From Pseudomonas sp. MWU13-2100 (GTDB taxonomy: Bacteria > Pseudomonadota > Gammaproteobacteria > Pseudomonadales > Pseudomonadaceae), in assembly GCF_023242365.1 (NCBI RefSeq), contig NZ_JALLIX010000027.1, forward strand, positions 1 to 64,000: a DNA stretch of 64,000 nucleotides. Direction: 5' to 3'. Of this stretch, positions 25,511 through 34,037 are shown one piece after another. Every line of letters starts with the position of its first letter. Within the stretch, counting starts at the first letter, position 1. The position numbers and the translations under genes were made by a program. Under the pieces are notes generated by a model. That model did not search any database. It saw only the letters and a program-made list of their open reading frames with translations, and had not been told where the DNA came from.

Positions 25511-26171
25511 AAAAACTCCTGAACGCCCCGCAGACGGCAAGGGCTCAGGCGCAGCCTAGAGCATCACGGCCAGAGGGAAACTGATGCGGCTCAATAAAAC
25601 CGAGAACGCCTCCTGTCGAGTATGTCGACGAAGTGTGGTGGTCAACTAATCTCGGACACGCCGTTGTTTTTTTGAACGCGAAGAACCTGTACGCGTCCAC
25701 CGTATTCGTCGTCACCCACGGGAATCTGTGCCGACGGTCCGCAGGCTTCGAGCCTGTGGGACTATGGATATATCGATGGCCGGTACGGCAGGCGGTGGAT
25801 ATGCCCAAGGCGTCGGACAGGATCGGTAAGGGCAGGCATTTTTTGCGGATCATCGACAATGTCAGAAAGCGGGGGAGGCGGGATTGCTCGCGAAGGCGAG
25901 GTTTCAGTCAGGAGTATTATTGAATGAGAACGTTTCGCTGATGGGTGTGTCCTGACATAAAGGCTTATTACTGGGTAGTTGCAGGGGCGCTCAAGGTCAA
26001 ATATTTTCTGAAAACGTTATGGACAGATCTGAGCACTGGACTGTAGTATTGCAAAAGTTTGCAGGGTTCTCAAACGGTCACAGGTTGATCCTCGGTTGAT
26101 GACGCTCCAAACAAAAGACTGCAAGGGAACAGCAGGTATAGCTCGTCGCGCAATCATGCGGAGGAACAAGG
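25511..26171. other. Long intergenic region
   Basis: 660 bp between the divergent FrdB operon and the plus-strand biosynthetic cluster. Open frames here (for example 25545-25859 minus and 25633-25923 plus) show no recognisable protein. It contains a REP-like element (25877-25900) and presumably promoters for both directions. Confidence 0.55.
25877..25900. repeat. REP-like element, single copy
   Basis: GGCGGGATTGCTCGCGAAGG and the adjoining CGAG match the general form of repetitive extragenic palindromes of the P. fluorescens group (GCGGGN-TTGCTCGCGAAG). It occurs once and without a partner. Confidence 0.5.
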
Positions 26172-26324
26172 ATGTACATTAGAGCAGCTCTCATTCAGCT
26201 CACTGCTGAACTCGATGATGACACTTCCCTACCTGAACAACGGCCGCTCTTACGCGTTGTCGCGCCGTATCTTGCGTTTCGTGATTTATCATTCAGTCCT
26301 GACTTTAAGTGGCGTAGCCACTGA
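26172..26324 (+). CDS. Small ORF (50 aa) heading the biosynthetic cluster
   Basis: ATG 26172 is preceded by a canonical GGAGG with a 7-nt spacer (26160-26171), the strongest ribosome-binding site in this intergenic region. The product starts MYIRAALIQLTAELDDD and ends FSPDFKWRSH. It has no signal peptide and no cysteine, so it is not obviously a lanthipeptide or metal-chelating precursor. It lies 246 bp upstream of the cluster. It could be a regulatory leader, a small subunit, or a substrate of the ATP-grasp enzyme; none of these is demonstrated. Confidence 0.5.
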   Translation: MYIRAALIQLTAELDDDTSLPEQRPLLRVVAPYLAFRDLSFSPDFKWRSH

Positions 26325-26570
26325 CCGTTAAACTGGTTGATCCCTGTCGGCGTCCTGCGTAGCCCTGTGCTCGATATGCGCGGATGCGGGGGAGCGCTGC
26401 TGCCTCATTAAACCCTGATGTCATGCTTGTCGCCGTTTTTGGTGTGCGTTTATGTGTGCGCTAAAAAATAACAAGAGACATAGCCTCCACCCACTTTACT
26501 GACTGCCTAATTCAAAACTTCGGTATTGCGCTGATACTTGGGTGCAGCCTACACAAATAAGGGACTAACC

Positions 26571-27596
26571 GTGAAAGCCCTAAAATCCGTACTTGAAGCC
26601 GTCGGCAATACCCCTATCGTGCAACTGCAAAAGGTACTGCCTGCTCCAGGCAGTGCGACGATTTTTGCAAAACTTGAATACATGAATCCAGGCGGCAGCA
26701 TCAAAGACCGCATGGTCAAGTTTCTTCTCGAGGAAATGGATTCGGCGGGCAGTCTGAACGAGCGATCCGTCCTGGTGGAAAACTCCTCAGGCAATACTGG
26801 CGCGGCGTTGAGTATGGCTGCGGCGGCGCGAGGGTTGCGTTGCATTGTGACCATTCCGGACAAGATGAGCGGGGAAAAAATCGCCAGGATGCGGGCGTTC
26901 GGCACCGAAGTCGTCGTCGCACCTACCGCCGTCGAAGCTGATGACCCACGCAGTTACTACAGCATGGCCCGCGATATTGCCGAACGTACGCCAGATTCAA
27001 TTTACCCTGACCAATACAATAATCCGCTCAATGCGCAAGCCCACTATCACACCACCGGTCCCGAATTATGGGAGCAGACTGAAGGCGATATTGACGTTTT
27101 AGTCTGTGGCATGGGCACGGGCGGAACCATTACCGGTGTCGGGCGCTACCTCAAAGAAAAGAACCCGGAGATCCAGGTTATTGGGGCGGATCCGATCGGC
27201 AGTGTTTTTCATGACTACTTCCACTTCGGAAAAATGAGCCAGACGTCGGTTTATAAAGTGGAAGGCATTGGCGAAGACTATTTGGTCAAGGCGATCGATT
27301 TCAGCGTGATCGATGACATCGTTCAGGTCAATGATGCCGAATCATTTGAAACAGCCAGACGCCTTGTTCGAGAAGAGGGCATTTTCTGTGGCGGGTCCAG
27401 CGGCAGCGCAATGAGTGTGGCGTTGCGCGTGGCTCATCGTTACCCGGGAAAGAACATCGTGGTCATACTGCCTGACTCGGGCAACATGTACCTGAGCAAG
27501 TTTATGGATGACCAATGGATGCTCGCCAATGGTTTTACCGTGTCTGCGCGTGAGGCGGTGGCCGCGCGGGAAGAGGCTCGGGCGGTGACAGCATGA
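26571..27596 (+). CDS. Cystathionine beta-synthase/cysteine synthase-like PLP enzyme
   Basis: 341 residues. I choose GTG 26571 (AAGGGA upstream; MKALKSVLEAVGNTPIVQL) over a TTG at 26538. It is a fold-type II PLP enzyme: Lys at about 45 in PGGSIKDRM, SSGNTGAA (about 71), the cofactor phosphate loop GMGTGGTITG (about 185), and a GGSSGSA serine loop. The stretch GIGEDYLVKAIDFSVIDD resembles cystathionine beta-synthase rather than CysK. There are no CBS domains. It should make a beta-substituted alanine from serine, O-acetyl- or O-phosphoserine and an unknown nucleophile, as SbnA does in siderophore synthesis. It is the first of six co-directional genes, and its stop overlaps the next ATG. Confidence 0.88.
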   Translation: MKALKSVLEAVGNTPIVQLQKVLPAPGSATIFAKLEYMNPGGSIKDRMVKFLLEEMDSAGSLNERSVLVENSSGNTGAALSMAAAARGLRCIVTIPDKMSGEKIARMRAFGTEVVVAPTAVEADDPRSYYSMARDIAERTPDSIYPDQYNNPLNAQAHYHTTGPELWEQTEGDIDVLVCGMGTGGTITGVGRYLKEKNPEIQVIGADPIGSVFHDYFHFGKMSQTSVYKVEGIGEDYLVKAIDFSVIDDIVQVNDAESFETARRLVREEGIFCGGSSGSAMSVALRVAHRYPGKNIVVILPDSGNMYLSKFMDDQWMLANGFTVSAREAVAAREEARAVTA

Positions 27597-29005
27597 TGAA
27601 TAGCTTTGCCAATGAAAGTATCGCCAGTCAGGTCATGCCGGAACTTAAGTTTTCGTTCAATAGCAATATCGATCTCATGGACGAATCACTGCGCGAAGGC
27701 GCCGAGCGTGCCACCGTTCCTCCTTCTATTGAAGACAAGTGCGACCTCGCCGAAGCCATTATCCGCACCGGCGTAAGAACGCTTGTTGTGGGAATGTTTC
27801 CGGACGTACCCCATAACATTGAACTGCTCCGCCAACTGGTCAAGCGCCAGCAGGCCGGCCGCATTGCCGCGGATGCGCGCTTCATGGTGATCTCCCACGT
27901 GGGCATCACCTTCGAGCAATCGTTGACGGTACTCAATGAGCTGGCTGAGGGGGGAATGCCGCTCAAAACGGTGTGGCTGATAGCAATCCATTCCGTGTCC
28001 GATCAGCAAATCCAGCATCTGTTTCCGACGATCCTGCGCAAGGATCCAGCCTCCGGCTTTGACTCGGCCCGCTGGAACTCCCACAGCGACGATGTCCGGC
28101 GCGAGCTGAATCTGGCCTGGCTGGACAAGTTTCTTCCAACCTTGTCGCGCTACCAGGGCGGCGGCGTGATGGTCGGGCTGCTGGATACGTTCAGGGCGCG
28201 CCATTCACACCTGATCAACACCGTCGATCTTGTTGCGCGCCATGGCATTGGTCAGATTCGGCTCGTTGATACAGCAGGCACCTGCTTGCCGCATCAGGTA
28301 CAGGGATTTGTCGGCGAACTGGTCGAGCGCTTTCCCGCGATCCGGTTCTATGGGCATTTTCATGATGATTTCGGCATGGCTACCGCCAATGCCCTGTTGG
28401 GGCTGTCCCTCGGGTTGCAGGGCGTCGATGTATCGGTGGGTGGCTTTGCCAACCGCGCAGGTCATCCACCCTTGGCTGAAGTCGCTGTTGCCTTGAAGAA
28501 GTTGTATGGCGTGGAGCTGTCCGGCTTTGACTATCAGTCCCTGTTTGCTTTGAGCCGACTGACTGAACGGCTATACGGGCTGATGGAAAACCCGGCGCAG
28601 GCCATCACGGGGGTCATCACTCACAGCATCCAGAGCGGGATCCGCACAGAGTTGCTTAACAGTGCCCCGACGATCTTCGACATTCTGGATCCGAGTGAGA
28701 TCGGCTCAAGCCTGGTCCGTATGTTCGGGGTCCGTAGCGGGCGCGACGGATTGCTCAGGTTCCTGCGGCAAACCGATCTGCTGCTCGAGCATGACCTCGA
28801 CGCCACCCCGGAGCTGGCGGACCGACTGTATCCCCTGATAGAAGCCGAATGGCGTCGACGCAGTGCAACAGCCCATGCGCAACTGCGGGGCTGCATCGAG
28901 AAATACCAGAACGTCCTGCAGCAGTCGTTTTTTACCGAACAGGATCTTGCCGTTTGGTTGCAAGAGAATCTCGCCCCCATTACTAAGGAAAGTGAAACGC
29001 TATGA
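27593..29005 (+). CDS. Homocitrate-synthase-like DRE-TIM metallo-enzyme
   Basis: 470 residues. The TIM-barrel signature DESLREGAER (about 29-38) has LREG, as in lysine-type homocitrate synthases (LREGEQ), not the LRDG of isopropylmalate synthase. RLVDTAGTC (about 222) and YGHFHDDFGMATANAL (about 250; the HxH metal ligands) are present, as is GFANRAGHPPLAEV. These enzymes condense an acyl-CoA with a 2-oxo acid, or cleave such products. The C-terminal 130 residues are unlike the LeuA regulatory domain. The ATG overlaps the previous stop. It probably makes a hydroxy-polycarboxylate or chain-extended acid building block. Confidence 0.82.
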   Translation: MMNSFANESIASQVMPELKFSFNSNIDLMDESLREGAERATVPPSIEDKCDLAEAIIRTGVRTLVVGMFPDVPHNIELLRQLVKRQQAGRIAADARFMVISHVGITFEQSLTVLNELAEGGMPLKTVWLIAIHSVSDQQIQHLFPTILRKDPASGFDSARWNSHSDDVRRELNLAWLDKFLPTLSRYQGGGVMVGLLDTFRARHSHLINTVDLVARHGIGQIRLVDTAGTCLPHQVQGFVGELVERFPAIRFYGHFHDDFGMATANALLGLSLGLQGVDVSVGGFANRAGHPPLAEVAVALKKLYGVELSGFDYQSLFALSRLTERLYGLMENPAQAITGVITHSIQSGIRTELLNSAPTIFDILDPSEIGSSLVRMFGVRSGRDGLLRFLRQTDLLLEHDLDATPELADRLYPLIEAEWRRRSATAHAQLRGCIEKYQNVLQQSFFTEQDLAVWLQENLAPITKESETL

Positions 29006-30045
29006 GCATTGCAAACAAGACTGCGCAAGACCTTTGGAGCCGCTTTCAGGCCATTCATTGCCACGCCCCGAAAGACGAGTGGGAGTCGCTGCTCTCTCTG
29101 GCAAAGAAAACGGCAAACGAGGCGTTTGACACTAACTCCCCGACCCGGCAACAGGCCGAGCTCAGTGTTCATCGTGTGCTCTACGCCTTGTATGCCGGCT
29201 CCATTGTTGCGCCGTGGGAGGCGCACTGGCGAGACGTGGACCACTACCTGTTCGTGCAACTGCGGCAAACGCTGGAACAGTCATGGAATGAGTTCGAAGT
29301 GGAGAAGTATGCCAACTTCTTCGGCGATCTGCCGCAGGCCGAGCACTTTGAGAGCTGGGCGAATCAACACTGCGAAACGCATCGCTCGAATCTTTTCCAC
29401 CCACTGTTCGACTTCCTGCGTGATAACGCCACTCGCCAGCAACTGACCGAGTTCCTCGTTCAGGAAACACCTTTCGATGTCCACTTCGGGGATATCCTGG
29501 CGAAAATGCTGCCGGGTGTTTATGGCGATGCAAAAACCGAGTTCTCGAAGAATTTCTGGGACGAAATGGGCTGTGGCGATACCGGCGAGATGCATCGTCA
29601 GCTTCGCGTCGACATGATCAAGTCACTGGGCGTTTGTGAAGATGTGCATTTACTGGAAATTGAACGGTTTTGCGTAGAAGAGCTGCGCCTGGCGAACATG
29701 TACTTTCACACGGCGTTTAACCGTGCCTTGTTGCCACAGGCCATCGGCATGATGCTGGCCACTGAACTGATGGTCCCGGGGCGTCTGGATCAGCAGATCG
29801 CGGGCTGGCGGCGAGTCGGGTTGTCCGAGGGTGACATGCGCTATCTGACCATTCATACCGTCGTCGACGTCGAACATGCTGCGGGCTGGATGAACGAAGT
29901 GGTCAAACCGCTGATCAAGAAAGACCCGTCTTTCATTCCTGCGATTGCTTTTGGAATGGCGCGTCGACTTGAACATGCGGCGCAGGTTTGTGACCACATG
30001 GCCGCCTGGTTGCCGACCCTTTCCAATTCCGAGCCTGCTCACTGA
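29002..30045 (+). CDS. Heme-oxygenase-like diiron oxidase/oxygenase (HDO superfamily)
   Basis: 347 residues, all helical. Likely iron ligands lie in ETPFDVHFGD (Glu/His, about 155-164), in the helix LEIERFCVEELRLANMYFH (about 215-235), and in HTVVDVEHAAGWM (about 288-300). The set resembles the iron-containing redox enzyme family (Haem_oxygenas_2). Characterised relatives include UndA (decarboxylase), BesC (amino-acid fragmentation), SznF (N-oxygenation) and FlcE of fluopsin biosynthesis, so oxidative rearrangement or cleavage of an amino acid is the best guess. ATGA overlap (29002-29005) with the previous gene and 1-nt overlap with the next. Confidence 0.82.
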   Translation: MSIANKTAQDLWSRFQAIHCHAPKDEWESLLSLAKKTANEAFDTNSPTRQQAELSVHRVLYALYAGSIVAPWEAHWRDVDHYLFVQLRQTLEQSWNEFEVEKYANFFGDLPQAEHFESWANQHCETHRSNLFHPLFDFLRDNATRQQLTEFLVQETPFDVHFGDILAKMLPGVYGDAKTEFSKNFWDEMGCGDTGEMHRQLRVDMIKSLGVCEDVHLLEIERFCVEELRLANMYFHTAFNRALLPQAIGMMLATELMVPGRLDQQIAGWRRVGLSEGDMRYLTIHTVVDVEHAAGWMNEVVKPLIKKDPSFIPAIAFGMARRLEHAAQVCDHMAAWLPTLSNSEPAH

Positions 30046-31295
30046 TGCAGTTTGATGGCGTTTCGCAGACCCCGGCTCGCTATGAGCCGGGGTCTTGCGT
30101 CGATGCGTTGGACTTTCTCCTGATCGGTTGTGGCCTGCGCGGGACCGGTTTGTTGACGGCCAACGCGGATTTACTGCGGTATCGGGTCGGGGTGGTTGAT
30201 GCTTCAAACACCCTGGGTCCTGGAAGCTTCGATCATTACCGCATCGATTCCAACTCCTATGGCCACGACTTTTTTGGCTGGGTCGATCCTGAGAGTGTCT
30301 ACGGGCAACAGCTCGCGCATCCGCATGTCCGGGCGCTCCATGAGACTGAAGGCAGCTTTGCTCTTTCATTGCTCGCGTCGGCGTTGCGCCCTTTCGGAGC
30401 GGCCATCAAACAGGCTGTCGGCCCCGCGCGCATCTGGACGGGGCAAGCCGTCGTCAAGATTGAAGTGGAAGGCGACAGCGTGGCGGCAGTGCTGGAAGAC
30501 GGACAACGAATCCATACACGGTTTGCCGCGCTGGCGCTTGGTATTCGGGAGTGCCCGCAGGCGGATTTATTGCCCTGGCGGAGTAAAACCCAACTGTCAC
30601 GGCAAATCATTGAACACGGAGTACCGGCCCGGTGGTCGGTGCAAGCGCAAAAAATCGTCATTACGGGTGGCTCGCACAGTGCTTATGCCATTGCCAACCG
30701 CCTGAGGCAGGAAGGCGCGCTGGCGCCCAATAGCGAAGTGCGAATTTTGCAACGCAGCGGCACGAAGCTGTTTTACGCCAGTATCGATGCGTATCGGAGC
30801 AGTACCCACACCGCGCTTGAACACCGGCCGAATGTGCAGACCGACGTCTGCCCGCAAACCGGTAACCTCTTTCGGTATTCGGGACTCAGGCATGCGGCCC
30901 GCGACACGTTTGAGCGTATTGCCACCGCTGCACTGCCGAGGTTTACCCAAACAAGAGTGGATAGCCTGAAGAATGCCCGACCGTGGCTGGATGAAGCCGA
31001 CGTGGTCATTCAGGCCCTGGGTTATGAAAGCAACTGCGTTCCCTTGGTCATCAACGGCATTCAGACCTCCATGCTGACGGAAGGCCCGATTGTCGACACC
31101 ACGCCTGATGGTCGACTGAAGCTGGCGAATGGACAAATCTCGCCTTTGTTCATCATGGGAATGAACCCCTATCCCTACGACGACAACAGCCTGACGCCAA
31201 CCGGGCAATACGCCGCACGCGGCCAGCAAATTCTCGAAGCCTTGTCCCAACACCGCGTGGCTGTCCGCAACGTAATGGACAACTCGACAACCTAA
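30045..31295 (+). CDS. FAD/NAD(P)-dependent monooxygenase-like protein (N-hydroxylase type)
   Basis: 416 residues. An FAD-binding Rossmann motif, FLLIGCGLRGTGLL, lies at about 24-37, and a second nucleotide site, KIVITGGSHSAYAIA, at about 204-218 (NADPH). Downstream come VIQALGYESN and a conserved FIMGMNPYP near the C-terminus. The overall plan is that of class B flavoproteins related to ornithine/lysine N-monooxygenases. It would hydroxylate an amine or otherwise oxidise an intermediate. The start overlaps the stop of the HDO gene (TGATG). The pairing of a flavin N-hydroxylase-like protein with an HDO is chemically suggestive. Confidence 0.75.
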   Translation: MQFDGVSQTPARYEPGSCVDALDFLLIGCGLRGTGLLTANADLLRYRVGVVDASNTLGPGSFDHYRIDSNSYGHDFFGWVDPESVYGQQLAHPHVRALHETEGSFALSLLASALRPFGAAIKQAVGPARIWTGQAVVKIEVEGDSVAAVLEDGQRIHTRFAALALGIRECPQADLLPWRSKTQLSRQIIEHGVPARWSVQAQKIVITGGSHSAYAIANRLRQEGALAPNSEVRILQRSGTKLFYASIDAYRSSTHTALEHRPNVQTDVCPQTGNLFRYSGLRHAARDTFERIATAALPRFTQTRVDSLKNARPWLDEADVVIQALGYESNCVPLVINGIQTSMLTEGPIVDTTPDGRLKLANGQISPLFIMGMNPYPYDDNSLTPTGQYAARGQQILEALSQHRVAVRNVMDNSTT

Positions 31296-31308
31296 AGGAT
31301 CAGACCCC

Positions 31309-32592
31309 ATGGCTCACGTAGTTTTCATTGAAACAACCCGCCCTGGCATCCAGGCGATTGAAGCCGCCAAACGACTGGGTCACAAGGTCTCGCTGGTGAC
31401 ATCGGGCAAATTTGACTGGTTGCTGACCCCGGCCGAACTCGCCACTGTGAGAGACAGTGTCGACGCCACCTATTCGGCACCTTCTACCCAGTCCGCTGAC
31501 GATTGCGAGCGCGCCCTCATCGAGTGCATGGCTGTCGAGCCGATCGATGCGCTGTTAACCGTGTTTCATCCTTGCGTATTGCCGGCCACGACGGCGGCAG
31601 CCAGGCTGGGGTTGAAAGCGACGTGTGTCGAGGGCGTGATGAATGCGCGGGACAAAGCCAGATGCCGTGATCTGATCCAGCAAGCCGGCTTGCCATCCGT
31701 GCAGTTCAGACGTGTCAGCGGTTTCGAAGAGGCCCGACAGGCTGCGCTTGCAATCGGTTATCCGGTTGTCGTCAAACCGAGCACCGGACTGGCAAAGATG
31801 ATGGTGAAGATCATTGCGCACGAGCAAGCCCTGACCGCCTACTTTGAGCAGTACAACCAGTCGCTTGCGGCACTGGATGAAGCCATGCGAGCGGAAATAG
31901 ACGACATCTTCGTGGTAGAGGAAGTCGCCGTTGGCCCGTTGTTCTCCATTGAGGTCGCGGTCAGTGCCCATGACGAATGGATGCCCTTGGCCATCCTGCG
32001 TCGCAAGACCGGTCGAGGCAACCCGGTGCTGGAAATGGGCTCGACCATGCCTTCAGGCCTCTCCGATGACGAGTATCAGGTGGCAGCCGATTACGCCATT
32101 GCCATTGTCAAAGCCCTGGGGCTGGATCTGGGCATCTTCCATGTCGAGTTTATTTACACCGCCAACGGCCCAAGACTGGTCGAGGTCAATCCACGCATTG
32201 CGGGCGGCGCGATTCCCGACCTGATAAACGCCTCCACGGGGGTGAACCTGTTTGAGCTGCTGGTGCGTATTCACACGGGAGAGCGATTGGGGCTGGGCCG
32301 TCTTGCCAGTCAGACCTATTCGAGTCACTCATTCATTGCCGCGGAGCAGGATTGCACTGTGCGTGAAGACCTTCCCGAAGACTGGTTCAGCCCGATACGG
32401 GCACAGTTGCATTCCGGTGTGGCCAATATCAAGGCGGGGCAGTTCCTTCAGCACATGGAGGGCAACTTCAGTACTTATGGCGTTATCCGAGTGAGCGGCA
32501 ACAGTTACGCCGAAGTGGTGGAAAAGGTTGCGCTCAAACACGCAGCGGTTGAGCAGATACTCGGCGTGAAGCTGGTGCCAATCAGTGATTGA
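31309..32592 (+). CDS. ATP-grasp ligase
   Basis: 427 residues. The N-terminal preATP-grasp domain (VVFIETTRPGIQAIEAAKRLG) is followed by ATP-binding YPVVVKPSTG (about 147-156) and the metal-binding VEVNPRIAGG (about 292-301). It resembles the L-amino-acid ligase and carnosine-synthase group, such as BacD. It should join a carboxylate, via acyl phosphate, to an amine, making a dipeptide or pseudopeptide. It begins 13 bp after the FAD enzyme gene. Together with the MFS exporter that follows, this resembles bacilysin-type dipeptide antibiotic clusters. Confidence 0.85.
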   Translation: MAHVVFIETTRPGIQAIEAAKRLGHKVSLVTSGKFDWLLTPAELATVRDSVDATYSAPSTQSADDCERALIECMAVEPIDALLTVFHPCVLPATTAAARLGLKATCVEGVMNARDKARCRDLIQQAGLPSVQFRRVSGFEEARQAALAIGYPVVVKPSTGLAKMMVKIIAHEQALTAYFEQYNQSLAALDEAMRAEIDDIFVVEEVAVGPLFSIEVAVSAHDEWMPLAILRRKTGRGNPVLEMGSTMPSGLSDDEYQVAADYAIAIVKALGLDLGIFHVEFIYTANGPRLVEVNPRIAGGAIPDLINASTGVNLFELLVRIHTGERLGLGRLASQTYSSHSFIAAEQDCTVREDLPEDWFSPIRAQLHSGVANIKAGQFLQHMEGNFSTYGVIRVSGNSYAEVVEKVALKHAAVEQILGVKLVPISD

Positions 32593-32636
32593 ACCCGGTT
32601 GCTTCAGCTACCCATCCACTCATTCCAGGTGAAATC

Positions 32637-33860
32637 ATGCAAGACTGGCTGACTCTGGCAAGAGATCGACGTTTCATACTGCTCTGGCTGGCGACCCTGG
32701 TCAGCTCCACCGGTACTTTCATTTTATTGCTGTCTGTATCGGCTTACATCATTCGAGTCCACCACTCAGGACTCGGCGCTACCTCCGTGTTCGCCTTCCA
32801 ATGGATCCTGCCGGTGGCACTGGCATCGCTGATCCGATTGATTTGCGAGAGGGGCGGACTGCGCAAGGCGGTGATCAGTAGCGACATCATCAACGGCCTG
32901 CTGTCGCTGTTGATTGGCGTGCTTCTGGCGCAAGGCTGGATGACCCCGGTGTTGCTCTGCTTCCTGTTCAGGGGATTTGTGGAGGCGATCACCAAAACCA
33001 GCCGCGTGGTGTTCATCAAGAAACTGTTCGAAGGCCGACAACTTGAACTCGCGTCCTCGACGTTCAACCTTTCTTACTACTTGGGGGGCGTGCTGGGCGG
33101 GGTGATCGGTAGTCTGCTGGTCGGCACGTTCTCACTGTTGGCAGTGGCCGCGATCAGCGCGGCGACTTTCGCGTTCTCGGCGCTGTGTTATGCCGGATTG
33201 CCGTTTGTCCTGACGGCCAGGCAAGACAATGCCAAACGCCGTGGCGTGCTGATGTCGAATCTGGCAATCGTGACCAAAGAGCCGCAACTGTTTGCCGCGT
33301 TTGGCTACCTGTGCATTGCAACGGGCGTGTTCCAGGGCTTTCACAACGCCGCCCGGACTATCTTGCCGATCAGAGTGCTCGGGCTGCCCGACTCAGCTGT
33401 CATGCAACTGCAGATTGTCAGCGCCTTGGGAATCATCCTCGGGGCGCTGGCCGTGTCGTTGCTGCCGACTCTGGTGCGCTGGAAAAGCTTTGGCTTGCTG
33501 GCCAATACCATGACCGCCATCTGCCTGGTCTTGACGACACTGGTCCAAAATAGCGTTCAATTGCTGGTGGCTTATTTTCTCTTCATCTTCCTGTTCGAAG
33601 TGTCCTTTACCGCGGCCCAGTCACGCTTGATCCAGTTGAGTTCTTCCGAAGACATCGTCACGATCACCGCAGGGACCAATGCGTTTGGCTCGGGGTTGCT
33701 GATTGTGTGCGCGTTACTCTCCGGCGGGCTGGCCGACCTTATTCCATTCCAGCAGGTTGGCTATCTGGTCGGTATTTGCTCGCTGTTGCTGAGCACGCTG
33801 ATATTGCTGGTGCAGAGTGGGGTCAGGAAACGAATGCACTATCGGCCTTCAAATCAATAG
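32637..33860 (+). CDS. MFS transporter, probable product exporter
   Basis: 407 residues from ATG 32637, with AGGTGA upstream; a TTG at 32589 is possible. About 12 membrane helices starting FILLWLATLVSSTGTFILLLS. It belongs to the MFS_3/enterobactin-exporter-like group. As the last gene of the biosynthetic cluster it probably exports the product and may give self-resistance. Confidence 0.82.
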   Translation: MQDWLTLARDRRFILLWLATLVSSTGTFILLLSVSAYIIRVHHSGLGATSVFAFQWILPVALASLIRLICERGGLRKAVISSDIINGLLSLLIGVLLAQGWMTPVLLCFLFRGFVEAITKTSRVVFIKKLFEGRQLELASSTFNLSYYLGGVLGGVIGSLLVGTFSLLAVAAISAATFAFSALCYAGLPFVLTARQDNAKRRGVLMSNLAIVTKEPQLFAAFGYLCIATGVFQGFHNAARTILPIRVLGLPDSAVMQLQIVSALGIILGALAVSLLPTLVRWKSFGLLANTMTAICLVLTTLVQNSVQLLVAYFLFIFLFEVSFTAAQSRLIQLSSSEDIVTITAGTNAFGSGLLIVCALLSGGLADLIPFQQVGYLVGICSLLLSTLILLVQSGVRKRMHYRPSNQ

Positions 33861-34037
33861 GGCGAAAAGGGGACGCGGCGCGCGGCCGACGTGGCTTTCG
33901 GCCAAAAGCGCCTCGACTACAACCAGAAGGTTGAGATCGAATAACTTTTTGAAAAAAACGCTATAGGCTTTACTTAGGAGGCACATTGCTAGTAATCAGT
34001 CATTGAGTGTGTTCAATTCTTGGTTCAGGGGTCGCTG

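Noticed and set aside
25545-25923. Overlapping small frames (25545-25859 minus and 25633-25923 plus) in the 660-bp gap
   Set aside because: No ribosome-binding sites, no recognisable protein features, and both strands are open in the same place.
26571-33860. Identification of the cluster as fluopsin C or bacilysin biosynthesis
   Set aside because: Only single enzyme types are shared (HDO with fluopsin; ATP-grasp and MFS with bacilysin). The lyase-type genes of the fluopsin cluster and the bacABC-type genes are absent.
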